DNA of 64,000 nucleotides. Source: an uncultured Bacteroides sp. (GTDB lineage: Bacteria > Bacteroidota > Bacteroidia > Bacteroidales > Bacteroidaceae). The stretch covers positions 124,001-188,000 of the forward strand of contig CANSEY010000002.1 in assembly GCA_947646015.1 (NCBI GenBank), given 5' to 3'. The notes under the pieces are model-generated. The model worked only from the letters and a program-made list of their open reading frames with translations. It was not told the origin of the DNA and ran no database searches. This document shows, piece by piece, positions 1-8,199 of this stretch (position 1 is the first letter of the stretch; every line of letters starts with the position of its first letter). Position numbers and translations under genes: made by a program.

Positions 1-117
1 GGAAACTATACTGGAGCCCATAATCAATATTGTACAAGTCCCAAAAATGCTACAGGATGTGTTTCGGATCCTGATCCAACCCGCACTTGTTCATATTCAA
101 TTTTTTGTAAAAAATAA
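1..117 (+). CDS. C-terminal fragment of a small Cys-rich exported protein (NVEALA-family-like)
   Basis: The first 38 codons read open from the left edge to TAA at 115-117 and end in a Cys-rich tail (motifs YCTSP, TGCVSD, RTCSYSIFCKK). A perfect-stem terminator follows at 139-170, which supports this being a real gene end. Small Bacteroides proteins of the NVEALA type have this kind of Cys-spaced C-terminus and sit directly upstream of 6-bladed beta-propeller lipoproteins, as here. The diagnostic N-terminal part lies outside the window, so the family name is inference from tail and context. Function unknown. Confidence 0.5.
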   Translation, partial: GNYTGAHNQYCTSPKNATGCVSDPDPTRTCSYSIFCKK

Positions 118-138
118 TAGTTACTTGTTCAAATGTTA

Positions 139-170
139 CCGGAAGAGGTGTTTTCCTCTTCCGGTTTATT
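139..170 (+). terminator. Rho-independent terminator
   Basis: Perfect 10-bp stem (139-148 with 155-164), 6-nt loop, then a T-rich tail. It ends the Cys-rich gene at the left edge, 24 bp before the lipoprotein start at 188. Confidence 0.8.
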
Positions 171-187
171 CTAATAATATGTTAGTT

Positions 188-1381
188 ATGAAGTACTTGA
201 ATTTGTTTATATTCGTGTTGTTGTTGGCAGGATGTAATCGACCTGTTAAACACTCCGATATTATCCAAGCCGATACTATGGTAAGTATCATACCCCAAGA
301 GGATACTATCACATTATCTGCTCTCTTTTCTAGATGTGAAATTGTAAAATTGAATGATATTGTTTTAGCGTCAATAAATAAAGTATTTAAGTATGATTCT
401 TTGTGGATTGTGCAAGGAAAGTCTGATCAGGGTGGGGTCCATTTGTTTAATAATGAAGGCCGATATTTAAAAACTGTTTTGAAATGGGGGCAAGGGCCTG
501 AAGAGGCATATGATATTTGGAGTATTAAACTATTAGATGGATCTATCTATTTATTGATTAATTCTGGAACAGAAGTTGTGGAATATTCTTTGCAGAAACA
601 AAAAATGGTAGAGCGCTTTCGGCTACCGTCTGAGATACTTTCAGCTACAGATTTTGTTGTTGATAATGGTGGAAATTATATATTCTTAAAATCGATCTCC
701 CGAGAGAAAAAAAAGGAAGAGTATAAACTTTATGTGTATAATAAGAAAGAGGGGACAATCGTAAATAGAATATTGAATATGGATAAAAAGTCTAGTGAGT
801 ATATTTCTTTTGATCAAAGTGATTGTTTATATCGTGTTCAGGATGAAATCTATTATTACGAGGTTTTTAGAAATGGTATTTGTCGGTTATCTGCTAATGA
901 TATGACTGGATACATCGCTTTTAAACAAAATGAATATACTTTTCCGGAAAAAGAACTTTATAATGAAGATCATACATTTCAGTCTTTTATAGATGTTTGT
1001 GAAAATAGTCCTTTTATTTGGGCACATCGTAATTTATTTGAAGGAGAGCGCTTTGTGAGTTCTACTTATATGTATAAAAAAGAACTGTTTTGGAATATTA
1101 TAGATAAATCTGATTATAGCGTACATTCATATAAATGGGTATATGATGACTTGATATTAAATGAGGTTGTCCCTGTTGAAGATTATTTATATCGTGCTAA
1201 TGTTCAGGAGAATATCCATTGTTATACATTGTCTTTTTACGATTTTGATAGAATTATGCAGTTGAAAAAGAAGTGTAAAAAAAGCGTAGGAGAAAAGTGG
1301 ATGGTAAAACTAGATGATATGTTAGATGAAAATTCAAATGATATAATAGTTTGTTTTTATGAAAAAAAAGTAATGATATAA
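188..1381 (+). CDS. 6-bladed beta-propeller lipoprotein
   Basis: The open frame extends up to 47, but the start is placed at ATG 188 because it gives a clean lipoprotein signal (MKYLNLFIFVLLLAGC, lipobox LAGC) and because the terminator at 139-170 lies inside the longer version. The mature 380-residue protein begins with a polar linker, then shows blade-like repeats typical of Bacteroides 6-bladed propeller proteins (for example 'LFNNEGRYLKTVLKWGQGP', 'YSLQKQKMVERFRLPSE'). It is exported and lipid-anchored; ligand and role are unknown. It follows a Cys-rich small exported protein and precedes a CxxC membrane protein, a common arrangement. Codon use is AT-rich, more so than the fuc genes downstream. 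The 3' end overlaps an alternative ATG/poly-A start region of the next gene. Confidence 0.75.
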   Translation: MKYLNLFIFVLLLAGCNRPVKHSDIIQADTMVSIIPQEDTITLSALFSRCEIVKLNDIVLASINKVFKYDSLWIVQGKSDQGGVHLFNNEGRYLKTVLKWGQGPEEAYDIWSIKLLDGSIYLLINSGTEVVEYSLQKQKMVERFRLPSEILSATDFVVDNGGNYIFLKSISREKKKEEYKLYVYNKKEGTIVNRILNMDKKSSEYISFDQSDCLYRVQDEIYYYEVFRNGICRLSANDMTGYIAFKQNEYTFPEKELYNEDHTFQSFIDVCENSPFIWAHRNLFEGERFVSSTYMYKKELFWNIIDKSDYSVHSYKWVYDDLILNEVVPVEDYLYRANVQENIHCYTLSFYDFDRIMQLKKKCKKSVGEKWMVKLDDMLDENSNDIIVCFYEKKVMI

Positions 1382-1392
1382 TTTTTTATTCG

Positions 1393-1920
1393 TTGTTAGC
1401 ATTGTGTCTATTTACTAACTGTCTGTTTATAGGATACTACTATTACCAACAAAACAGGGAAGTGCTGTTGGGGCAAGAGTTGGAACATCAGAAAAAACAA
1501 AATTATGAATTAATAGTTAATCAAATAGAATCAGGGATTATTCCACATGTAATTTCTGATAAAAAAGAATTTGCAGGATATTTTGTCCTTGTGTTTCCTA
1601 ATGGTATTTGTGATGTTTGTAATAAATGGTTGTTTAAACAAATCTCTGAATTATCCAGTACTTCGGATTTAGTGGTGGTTGTCCCTGATAAATTGAAGAA
1701 GAATATGGAAATCTATAATACCGTTTATAAACTTAAGTTGTCGTCTATTTTTTGTTCGGAAAAGTATGCCATCTCTCAGGAGGAATTTAAAGATATGACA
1801 TATATATTCTATTGCTCAAAAACTGGAACGGTTTTATATCCTTTGGCACTTCATCATAAAAATATAGACTTGAACTTGTACTTTAAATTAGTAAAGTCAA
1901 TAGATTTAGATTTCTTGTAA
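1393..1920 (+). CDS. Membrane-anchored protein with a CxxC motif (thioredoxin-like?)
   Basis: The frame has no ATG near its beginning; a TTG at 1393 gives 175 aa starting with one hydrophobic anchor (LALCLFTNCLFIGYYYY), so the protein should be tethered to the inner membrane with the rest in the periplasm. The soluble part contains FPNGICDVCNKW, a C-x2-C pair placed after a beta-strand as in thioredoxin-fold proteins, but the rest is too divergent for me to assign. The frame is actually open from 1363, and ATG 1359 followed by eight A's lies one nucleotide out of frame with it: removal of one A would give a start MKKSNDIIFYSLLALC. The gene lies 12 bp after the propeller lipoprotein and is likely cotranscribed with it. 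Confidence 0.6.
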   Translation: MLALCLFTNCLFIGYYYYQQNREVLLGQELEHQKKQNYELIVNQIESGIIPHVISDKKEFAGYFVLVFPNGICDVCNKWLFKQISELSSTSDLVVVVPDKLKKNMEIYNTVYKLKLSSIFCSEKYAISQEEFKDMTYIFYCSKTGTVLYPLALHHKNIDLNLYFKLVKSIDLDFL

Positions 1921-2076
1921 CACAAGGGATGCTTTTCTATATTTAAGTAAGAGTAGCTTTGTTGGTTGTAGAGTAAATGATTACTATAAATAATTGCTTT
2001 GTTCTCTGCCTTTGATGTTATATAACATACCATTTTATCTTGCTTATCCAGAATAAACTACTTTTCTTTGTATCAT

Positions 2077-2096
2077 GATAGTTCAGCATAGCTATC
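2077..2096 (+). promoter_or_regulatory. Candidate FucR operator upstream of fucR
   Basis: An inverted repeat GATAG (2077-2081)/CTATC (2092-2096) encloses TCAGCATAG (2083-2091). The same 9-mer occurs upstream of fucI at 3138-3146. Its position 29-48 bp before fucR would suit autoregulation. Assignment is inference. Confidence 0.35.
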
Positions 2097-2124
2097 TACA
2101 ATTAAATAACCTTTATTGATACGT

Positions 2125-3105
2125 ATGAAAATAACTTTTGGACAACAAACGACCAAAGTAAAGCAACTGGCTGATAAGATCAGTTTTGATATCTCGATGG
2201 GAGTATATAAATCGGGAGACTCATTGCCTTCTATTAATCAGCTCAGTCAGGCGTATGAAGTTTCCCGTGATACTGTGTTTAAAGCTTTTCTTGATTTAAA
2301 AGAAAGAGGGATTATTGATTCTACTCCGGGAAAAGGGTATTACGTTGTGGGGAGATTGAAGAATGTATTGCTTCTGCTTGATGAATATTCTCCTTTTAAG
2401 TATGCACTTTACAATAGTTTTGTAAAGCGTTTGTCTATCCGCTATAAAGTCGACCTGCTGTTTCATCAGTACAATGAGCGTTTGTTCAATACCATCATCC
2501 GTGAATCGTTGGGGCGGTATAATAAATATATTGTGATGAACTTCGATAACGAAAAACTGTCTCCTAATCTTTATAAGGTAAATCCATCCAAACTTCTTCT
2601 TCTTGATTTCGGTAAATTTGAGAAAGAGGGATTTTCTTATGTTTGTCAGGACTTTGATCAAGGATTCTATAATGCGCTATTTCAACTGGCAGATCGATTG
2701 AGAAAATATCAAAAACTCGTTTTCGTGTTAGTAGATGATAGTATGCATCCCCGGAGTAGCCGTGACTTTTTTGAGAGATTTTGTGCCGATCAACATCTTG
2801 GTTGTGAAGTGGTGAGTGATATTGAGGGACTTCAGGTTCGCAGAGGAGAAGTTTATATAGCAATTCGCCAAATAGATGTAGTAAGTATTATTAAGAAAAG
2901 TAGGGTTGAGGGATTGCAATGTGGGGTTGATTTTGGCTTGATCGGATATAATGATACACCTGCTTATGAAGTGATAGATCAGGGAATAACTGCACTAAGT
3001 GTGGATTGGGAAAAGATGGGAGATAAAGCTGCTGAGTTTGTTTTGCAGGGGAAAACCATACAAGATTACTTGCCTACGGAGGTCAGGTTAAGGGCTTCTT
3101 TATAA
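2125..3105 (+). CDS. fucR: GntR-family transcriptional regulator of the fucose operon
   Basis: A 326-aa regulator. The start is ATG 2125 (MKITFGQQ); a TTG three codons earlier is less likely. Residues about 5-75 form a GntR winged helix: 'LADKISFDISMGVYKSGDSL', 'INQLSQAYEVSRDTVFKAF', 'ERGIIDSTPGKGYYV'. The rest resembles a LacI/periplasmic-binding-type effector domain, including 'DFGLIGYNDTPAYEVI' near the C-terminus. This architecture, just upstream of fucI on the same strand, matches FucR of Bacteroides, which represses the fuc genes and responds to L-fucose. Binding of fucose is taken from the family. Candidate operators are noted at 2077-2096 and 3118-3146. The 205-bp upstream region is AT-rich with no clear promoter. 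Confidence 0.85.
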   Translation: MKITFGQQTTKVKQLADKISFDISMGVYKSGDSLPSINQLSQAYEVSRDTVFKAFLDLKERGIIDSTPGKGYYVVGRLKNVLLLLDEYSPFKYALYNSFVKRLSIRYKVDLLFHQYNERLFNTIIRESLGRYNKYIVMNFDNEKLSPNLYKVNPSKLLLLDFGKFEKEGFSYVCQDFDQGFYNALFQLADRLRKYQKLVFVLVDDSMHPRSSRDFFERFCADQHLGCEVVSDIEGLQVRRGEVYIAIRQIDVVSIIKKSRVEGLQCGVDFGLIGYNDTPAYEVIDQGITALSVDWEKMGDKAAEFVLQGKTIQDYLPTEVRLRASL

Positions 3106-3117
3106 AAGAGCTTTTCG

Positions 3118-3146
3118 GACCTGTATGTCAGCACAGGTCAGCATAG
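3118..3146 (+). promoter_or_regulatory. Candidate FucR operator upstream of fucI
   Basis: A 7-bp inverted repeat GACCTGT (3118-3124)/ACAGGTC (3133-3139) overlaps two GTCAGCA copies (3127-3133 and 3137-3143) spaced 10 bp, one helical turn. TCAGCATAG (3138-3146) is shared with the fucR upstream region. It lies 32 bp before the fucI start. Confidence 0.4.
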
Positions 3147-3177
3147 GAAGATTGTTTAATAAACTTAATAATATAGT

Positions 3178-4950
3178 ATGAAAAAGTATCCAAAAATCGG
3201 GATTCGTCCCACCATCGATGGACGTCAGGGCGGCGTTCGCGAAAGCCTTGAAGAAAAAACAATGAATCTGGCAAAAGCTGTTGCCGAGTTGATCACTTCT
3301 AATTTGAAGAATGGAGACGGAACCCCTGTGGAGTGTGTGATTGCAGATGGAACCATCGGACGTGTGGCTGAAAGTGCTGCTTGTGCGGAGAAGTTTGAAC
3401 GTGAGGGGGTAGGAGCCACTATCACTGTCACTTCATGCTGGTGTTACGGTGCCGAAACAATGGATATGAATCCGTATTATCCGAAAGCTGTTTGGGGATT
3501 TAATGGAACAGAGCGTCCGGGAGCTGTATATCTGGCTGCTGTGCTGGCAGGACATGCACAGAAAGGACTTCCGGCATTTGGCATTTATGGTCGCGATGTA
3601 CAAGACTTGAATGACAATTCTATTCCGGCAGATGTAGCTGAAAAAATTCTGCGTTTTGCACGTGCGGCTCAGGCTGTAGCCACAATGCGTGGCAAATCTT
3701 ATCTGTCTATGGGCAGTGTTTCTATGGGTATTGCCGGTTCGATTGTAAACCCGGACTTTTTCCAGGAATATCTAGGCATGCGTAATGAATCGATTGATTT
3801 GACAGAGATTATTCGTCGTATGGCCGAAGGAATCTATGATAAGGAAGAGTATGCCAAGGCAATGGCTTGGACTGAAAAATATTGCAAAAAGAATGAGGGC
3901 AATGACTTTAATATACCTGAAAAAACGAAGACCCGTGCACAAAAAGATGAGGACTGGGAGTTCATTGTGAAAATGACAATCATCATGCGCGATCTGATGC
4001 AGGGAAACCCTAAATTGAAAGAACTCGGATTTAAGGAAGAGGCTTTGGGGCATAATGCTATTGCGGCAGGTTTCCAAGGGCAGCGTCAGTGGACCGATTT
4101 CTATCCGAATGGCGACTTCTCTGAAGCATTACTCAATACTTCGTTCGATTGGAATGGTATTCGTGAGGCTTTTGTCGTTGCAACAGAAAACGATGCTTGT
4201 AACGGTGTGGCTATGCTGTTTGGTCATCTGCTGACGAATCGTGCACAGATTTTCTCAGATGTACGCACATATTGGAGTCCGGAAGCAGTGAAACGTGTGA
4301 CCGGTAAAGAGTTGACAGGAATGGCTGCTAACGGTATTATTCACTTGATTAATTCGGGGGCAACTACTCTTGACGGAACCGGGCAGCAGACGAATGCTAA
4401 CGGAGAACCTGCGATGAAACCTTGCTGGGAAATTACAGAAGGAGAAGTTGAGAAGTGTCTGGAGGCTACTACCTGGTATCCGGCTAATCGCGATTATTTC
4501 CGTGGGGGTGGTTTCTCTTCCAATTTCTTATCAAAAGGAGGTATGCCTGTAACTATGATGCGGTTGAACCTGATAAAAGGTCTTGGTCCAGTGCTGCAGA
4601 TAGCCGAAGGTTGGACAGTAGAGATTGATCCGGAGATTCATAAATTACTTGACGAACGTACGGATCGTACATGGCCTACTACCTGGTTTGTTCCTCGTTT
4701 GTGTGATAAACCGGCCTTTAAAGATGTATATTCTGTGATGAATAACTGGGGGGCCAATCACGGGGCGATCAGTTATGGACATATTGGACAGGATGTGATT
4801 ACATTGGCTTCCATGCTTCGTATTCCGGTTTGCATGCATAATGTAGAAGAAGACCAGATTTTCCGTCCGGCAGCTTGGAATGCTTTTGGTATGGATAAAG
4901 AAGGAGCAGATTATAGAGCTTGTACTACTTATGGTCCTATTTATAAATAA
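3178..4950 (+). CDS. fucI: L-fucose isomerase
   Basis: A 590-aa cytoplasmic enzyme that converts L-fucose to L-fuculose, the first step of fucose catabolism. E. coli FucI is 591 aa. The metal and catalytic residues fall at the same numbers as in the E. coli enzyme: E337 (in FVVATEND), D361 (in QIFSDVR) and H528 (in [14 protein letters not shown]), which points to an intact Mn-dependent active site. The N-terminal '[20 protein letters not shown]' is typical of the family. It starts the structural part of the fuc operon, 72 bp after fucR, with fucO following after 18 bp. Regulation is probably by FucR through the repeats just upstream. No oddities seen. Confidence 0.97.
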   Translation: MKKYPKIGIRPTIDGRQGGVRESLEEKTMNLAKAVAELITSNLKNGDGTPVECVIADGTIGRVAESAACAEKFEREGVGATITVTSCWCYGAETMDMNPYYPKAVWGFNGTERPGAVYLAAVLAGHAQKGLPAFGIYGRDVQDLNDNSIPADVAEKILRFARAAQAVATMRGKSYLSMGSVSMGIAGSIVNPDFFQEYLGMRNESIDLTEIIRRMAEGIYDKEEYAKAMAWTEKYCKKNEGNDFNIPEKTKTRAQKDEDWEFIVKMTIIMRDLMQGNPKLKELGFKEEALGHNAIAAGFQGQRQWTDFYPNGDFSEALLNTSFDWNGIREAFVVATENDACNGVAMLFGHLLTNRAQIFSDVRTYWSPEAVKRVTGKELTGMAANGIIHLINSGATTLDGTGQQTNANGEPAMKPCWEITEGEVEKCLEATTWYPANRDYFRGGGFSSNFLSKGGMPVTMMRLNLIKGLGPVLQIAEGWTVEIDPEIHKLLDERTDRTWPTTWFVPRLCDKPAFKDVYSVMNNWGANHGAISYGHIGQDVITLASMLRIPVCMHNVEEDQIFRPAAWNAFGMDKEGADYRACTTYGPIYK

Positions 4951-4968
4951 CCTTTAGAAGAGTACAAC

Positions 4969-6123
4969 ATGATTAATCGATTTATATTAAACGAGGTTTC
5001 TTACTTCGGTCCGGGAGCACGTGAAGTGCTCCCCAAAGAGATTTCACGTTTGGGGCTGCACAAAGCATTTGTCGCAACAGACAAAGATTTGATAAAATTT
5101 GGAGTAGCTGACAAAGTACTTAAGGTGCTGGAAGCTGCCAAGATTCCTTATGAAATATTCAGTGAGATTAAGCCCAATCCTACAGTGTCGAATGTGAAAG
5201 CCGGTGTCGAGGCATTTGCATCTTCCGGTGCAGACTTTATTTTGGCTATAGGTGGCGGATCTTCTATGGATACGGCAAAGGCGATTGGTATTATTACCAA
5301 TAACCCGGAATTCAGTGATGTCGTTTCATTGGAGGGAGTGGCAGATACCAAGAAGAAATCTGTTCCCATCATCGCATTACCTACTACTGCAGGAACTGCG
5401 GCAGAGGTGACTATCAACTATGTGATAACGGATGAACAGAACCAGAAGAAGATGGTTTGTGTAGATCCTAATGATATTCCGTCTATTGCGATAGTGGATG
5501 CTGAGTTGATGTACACACTTCCTAAAAGTCTGACTGCAGCTACGGGACTCGACGCACTGACTCATGCTATTGAAGGTTTAATAACCAAAGGGGCATGGGA
5601 GATGAGTGATATGTTCGAAATTAAAGCTATTGAAATGATCAATCGTTATCTTGTGACTGCCGTTGAAGAACCATCGAATGCAGAGGCACGTAACGGTATG
5701 GCAGTGGCTCAATATATTGCAGGTATGGCTTTTTCGAATGTAGGTCTGGGAGTTGTGCATGGTATGGCACATCCGTTGGGAGCTATTTTCGATATTCCTC
5801 ATGGTGTGGCCAATGCTCTATTATTGCCCATTATTATGGAGTTCAATGCTCCTGCAGCTCTTGACAAATATGTTGAGATAGCTAAAGCGATGAATGTGTA
5901 TTCTACTGACATGACTAAAGAAAAGGCGGCAGAAGCAGCAGTCGAAGCTGTAAAAACATTATCTTTGAGGGTCAATATTCCGCAACACTTGTCGGACTTG
6001 GGTATTCAGGAAAGTGATCTTGACCGTCTGGCCACAGCAGCGTTTGCTGATGTATGTACGCCGGGCAATCCACGGGAAGTAACAAAAGAAATTATTCTTG
6101 ATTTATATAAGAAAGCATTATGA
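4969..6123 (+). CDS. fucO: Lactaldehyde reductase (group III Fe-dependent alcohol dehydrogenase)
   Basis: A 384-aa dehydrogenase matching FucO length. The NAD-binding segment has GGGSSMDTAK (residues 95-104). Metal ligands expected from E. coli FucO (D196, H200, H263, H277) are seen as D195 and H199 (GLDALTHAIEG), H264 (GVVHGMAH) and H278 (DIPHGVAN). It reduces L-lactaldehyde, the aldolase product of fuculose-1-phosphate, to 1,2-propanediol, re-oxidising NADH anaerobically. It sits between fucI and fucA and overlaps fucA by 4 bp (ATGA), so translation is coupled. Presence inside the operon makes a complete route to propanediol in one transcript. A general 1,2-propanediol or 1,3-diol dehydrogenase role is possible but context favours FucO. 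Confidence 0.93.
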   Translation: MINRFILNEVSYFGPGAREVLPKEISRLGLHKAFVATDKDLIKFGVADKVLKVLEAAKIPYEIFSEIKPNPTVSNVKAGVEAFASSGADFILAIGGGSSMDTAKAIGIITNNPEFSDVVSLEGVADTKKKSVPIIALPTTAGTAAEVTINYVITDEQNQKKMVCVDPNDIPSIAIVDAELMYTLPKSLTAATGLDALTHAIEGLITKGAWEMSDMFEIKAIEMINRYLVTAVEEPSNAEARNGMAVAQYIAGMAFSNVGLGVVHGMAHPLGAIFDIPHGVANALLLPIIMEFNAPAALDKYVEIAKAMNVYSTDMTKEKAAEAAVEAVKTLSLRVNIPQHLSDLGIQESDLDRLATAAFADVCTPGNPREVTKEIILDLYKKAL

Positions 6124-6758
6124 TAACCAATGAACATATCGAGCAATACCTTGCTCAGGCACATCGCTATGGCGATGCCAAACTGATGTTGTGCAGTAGC
6201 GGTAACCTTTCATGGAGAATCGGTGAAGAAGCGCTTGTTTCCGGAACAGGTTCTTGGGTGCCGAATTTGCAGAAAGAGAAAGTATCCATTTGTAATATTG
6301 CTACGGGTACGCCTCAAAACGGTGTGAAACCTTCCATGGAAAGTACCTTTCATCTGGGGATTCTTCGTGAGCGTCCGGATGTAAATGTTGTTTTGCATTT
6401 TCAGTCGGAATATGCTACGGCTGTTTCTTGTATGAAAAATAAACCATCTAACTTCAATGTAACTGCGGAGATCCCTTGTCATGTAGGTAAAGAGATTCCT
6501 ATTATTCCTTACTACCGTCCCGGTTCTCCGGCGCTTGCCAAGGCTGTTGTGGAAGCGATGAAAGAACATAATTCTGTATTGCTGACTAATCATGGGCAGG
6601 TGGTATGTGGCAAGGACTTTGATCAGGTATACGAACGTGCTACTTTCTTTGAGATGGCTTGCCGTATCATAGTTCAATCCGGAGGGGACTATTCGGTCTT
6701 GACGCCGGAAGAGATTGATGACTTGGAGGTATATGTATTGGGAAAGAAAACAAAATAG
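6120..6758 (+). CDS. fucA: L-fuculose-1-phosphate aldolase (class II aldolase)
   Basis: A 212-aa class II aldolase that splits L-fuculose-1-phosphate into DHAP and L-lactaldehyde. The family signature is visible: SSGNLSWR (phosphate-binding loop, residues 26-33), the acid/base Glu in PSMESTFHLG (E74), a metal His at H93 and the C-terminal His in LLTNHGQ (H158). In E. coli FucA the Zn is bound by H92, H94 and H155; the second of these is replaced here by Gln (VLHFQ, Q95). This is a visible deviation, perhaps usual in Bacteroides enzymes. The start overlaps fucO by 4 bp; fucK follows after 17 bp. Confidence 0.92.
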   Translation: MITNEHIEQYLAQAHRYGDAKLMLCSSGNLSWRIGEEALVSGTGSWVPNLQKEKVSICNIATGTPQNGVKPSMESTFHLGILRERPDVNVVLHFQSEYATAVSCMKNKPSNFNVTAEIPCHVGKEIPIIPYYRPGSPALAKAVVEAMKEHNSVLLTNHGQVVCGKDFDQVYERATFFEMACRIIVQSGGDYSVLTPEEIDDLEVYVLGKKTK

Positions 6759-6775
6759 ATAATGACTACCAGCTT

Positions 6776-8188
6776 ATGAGTACTTACTTAGCAGCTGACT
6801 TTGGTGGAGGTAGCGGTCGGATTATGGCCGGTACCCTTACCGAAGGTAAGCTAAAACTGGAAGAGGTATATCGTTTTGCCAATCGGCAGATAAAACTTGG
6901 AAACTGTGTTTACTGGGATTTTCTTTCTCTTTTTGAAGAAATGAAAAACGGACTTCGTGTCGCTGCCCGGAAAGGCTATGAAGTAAAAAGTATGGCTATT
7001 GACACCTGGGGAGTTGATTTTGGGTTAATAGATAAGGATGGTAAGTTGCTGGGCAACCCGGTCTGTTATCGTGATTCCCGTACGGATGGTATACCTGAAA
7101 GAGTGTTTAAACAGATTGATCAGACTGTTCATTACGCTGAAATCGGGATTCAGGTGATGCCTATCAATACTCTGTTTCAACTTTATAGTATGAAGCAGAA
7201 TGATGATGTGCAACTCCGGGTGGCTGATAAGCTATTATTTATGCCTGACCTGTTCAGCTATTTTCTTACCGGAGTAGCGAACAATGAATATTGTATCGCT
7301 TCTACTTCAGAGCTACTGGATGCTCGTCAGCGTAATTGGTCGGATAACTTGATCAGTGAGTTGGGATTACCCCGTCAGCTTTTTGGTGAAATCGTTTTTC
7401 CCGGAACTGTCCGTGGCAAATTGAAGCAGGAAATAGCAGATGAAACCGGTTTGGGATGTATCAATGTCGTTGCTGTTGGTTCGCATGACACAGCCAGTGC
7501 CGTATTTGCCGTTCCCTCCAATGAACCCAATCGGGCTTATCTCAGTTCGGGAACCTGGTCTTTACTCGGGGCAGAGGTAGATCAACCGATTCTGACAGAA
7601 GAAGCACGTGTGGCCGGATTTACGAATGAAGGCGGAATACAAGGTAAGATACGTTTTCTACAAAACATAACTGGGCTTTGGATTTTACAACGTTTGATGG
7701 CTGAATGGAAAGAACAGGGAAAGGAAATCAGTTATGATTGTGCAATAGCTGAAGCTACAGCGTCGGATATTCGTTCGGTGATTGATGTGGATGATTCTGC
7801 TTTTTGCAATCCCGACCATATGGAAGAGTCGATCATTAAGTATTGTCATAAGCACCATTTACGGACACCAGTCTCTCAAGGAGAATTTGTTCGTTGCGTT
7901 ATCGAGTCATTGGCATATCGTTATAAATTGGGAGTAGAGCAGATGAATCGATGTCTGCCGGCACCGGTCAAACAGCTTCATATTATTGGAGGAGGCTGCC
8001 AGAACCGTCTGTTAAATCAGCTTACTGCCAATGCTTTAGGTATTCCTGTGTATGCCGGTCCGGTAGAAGCCACTGCTATCGGCAATATTTTAGTGCAGGC
8101 AAAAGCCCAAGGCGAAGTCGATTCTTGGGAAGAATTAAAAGAAATTATCATAAACAGTGTAGAACCTCAGGTATATTATCCTGAATAA
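6776..8188 (+). CDS. fucK: L-fuculokinase (RhaB-like FGGY kinase)
   Basis: A 470-aa FGGY-type sugar kinase: N-terminal phosphate loop ADFGGGSGR, MAIDTWGVDFGLID, a second ATP-binding segment 'YLSSGTWSLLGAE' and the C-terminal adenosine segment 'HIIGGGCQNRLLNQL' followed by ATAIGN. It phosphorylates L-fuculose at O1 using ATP, feeding fucA. By sequence alone it looks closer to rhamnulokinase (RhaB) than to E. coli FucK, and automated annotation would often say rhamnulokinase; the operon, with fucose isomerase and fuculose-phosphate aldolase, argues for L-fuculose. It lies 17 bp after fucA and 11 bp before fucP. Confidence 0.88.
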   Translation: MSTYLAADFGGGSGRIMAGTLTEGKLKLEEVYRFANRQIKLGNCVYWDFLSLFEEMKNGLRVAARKGYEVKSMAIDTWGVDFGLIDKDGKLLGNPVCYRDSRTDGIPERVFKQIDQTVHYAEIGIQVMPINTLFQLYSMKQNDDVQLRVADKLLFMPDLFSYFLTGVANNEYCIASTSELLDARQRNWSDNLISELGLPRQLFGEIVFPGTVRGKLKQEIADETGLGCINVVAVGSHDTASAVFAVPSNEPNRAYLSSGTWSLLGAEVDQPILTEEARVAGFTNEGGIQGKIRFLQNITGLWILQRLMAEWKEQGKEISYDCAIAEATASDIRSVIDVDDSAFCNPDHMEESIIKYCHKHHLRTPVSQGEFVRCVIESLAYRYKLGVEQMNRCLPAPVKQLHIIGGGCQNRLLNQLTANALGIPVYAGPVEATAIGNILVQAKAQGEVDSWEELKEIIINSVEPQVYYPE

Positions 8189-8199
8189 CCCGACAATTC

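Noticed and set aside
47-187. N-terminal extension of the first propeller lipoprotein
   Set aside because: Contains the upstream gene end and its terminator; signal peptide starts at 188.
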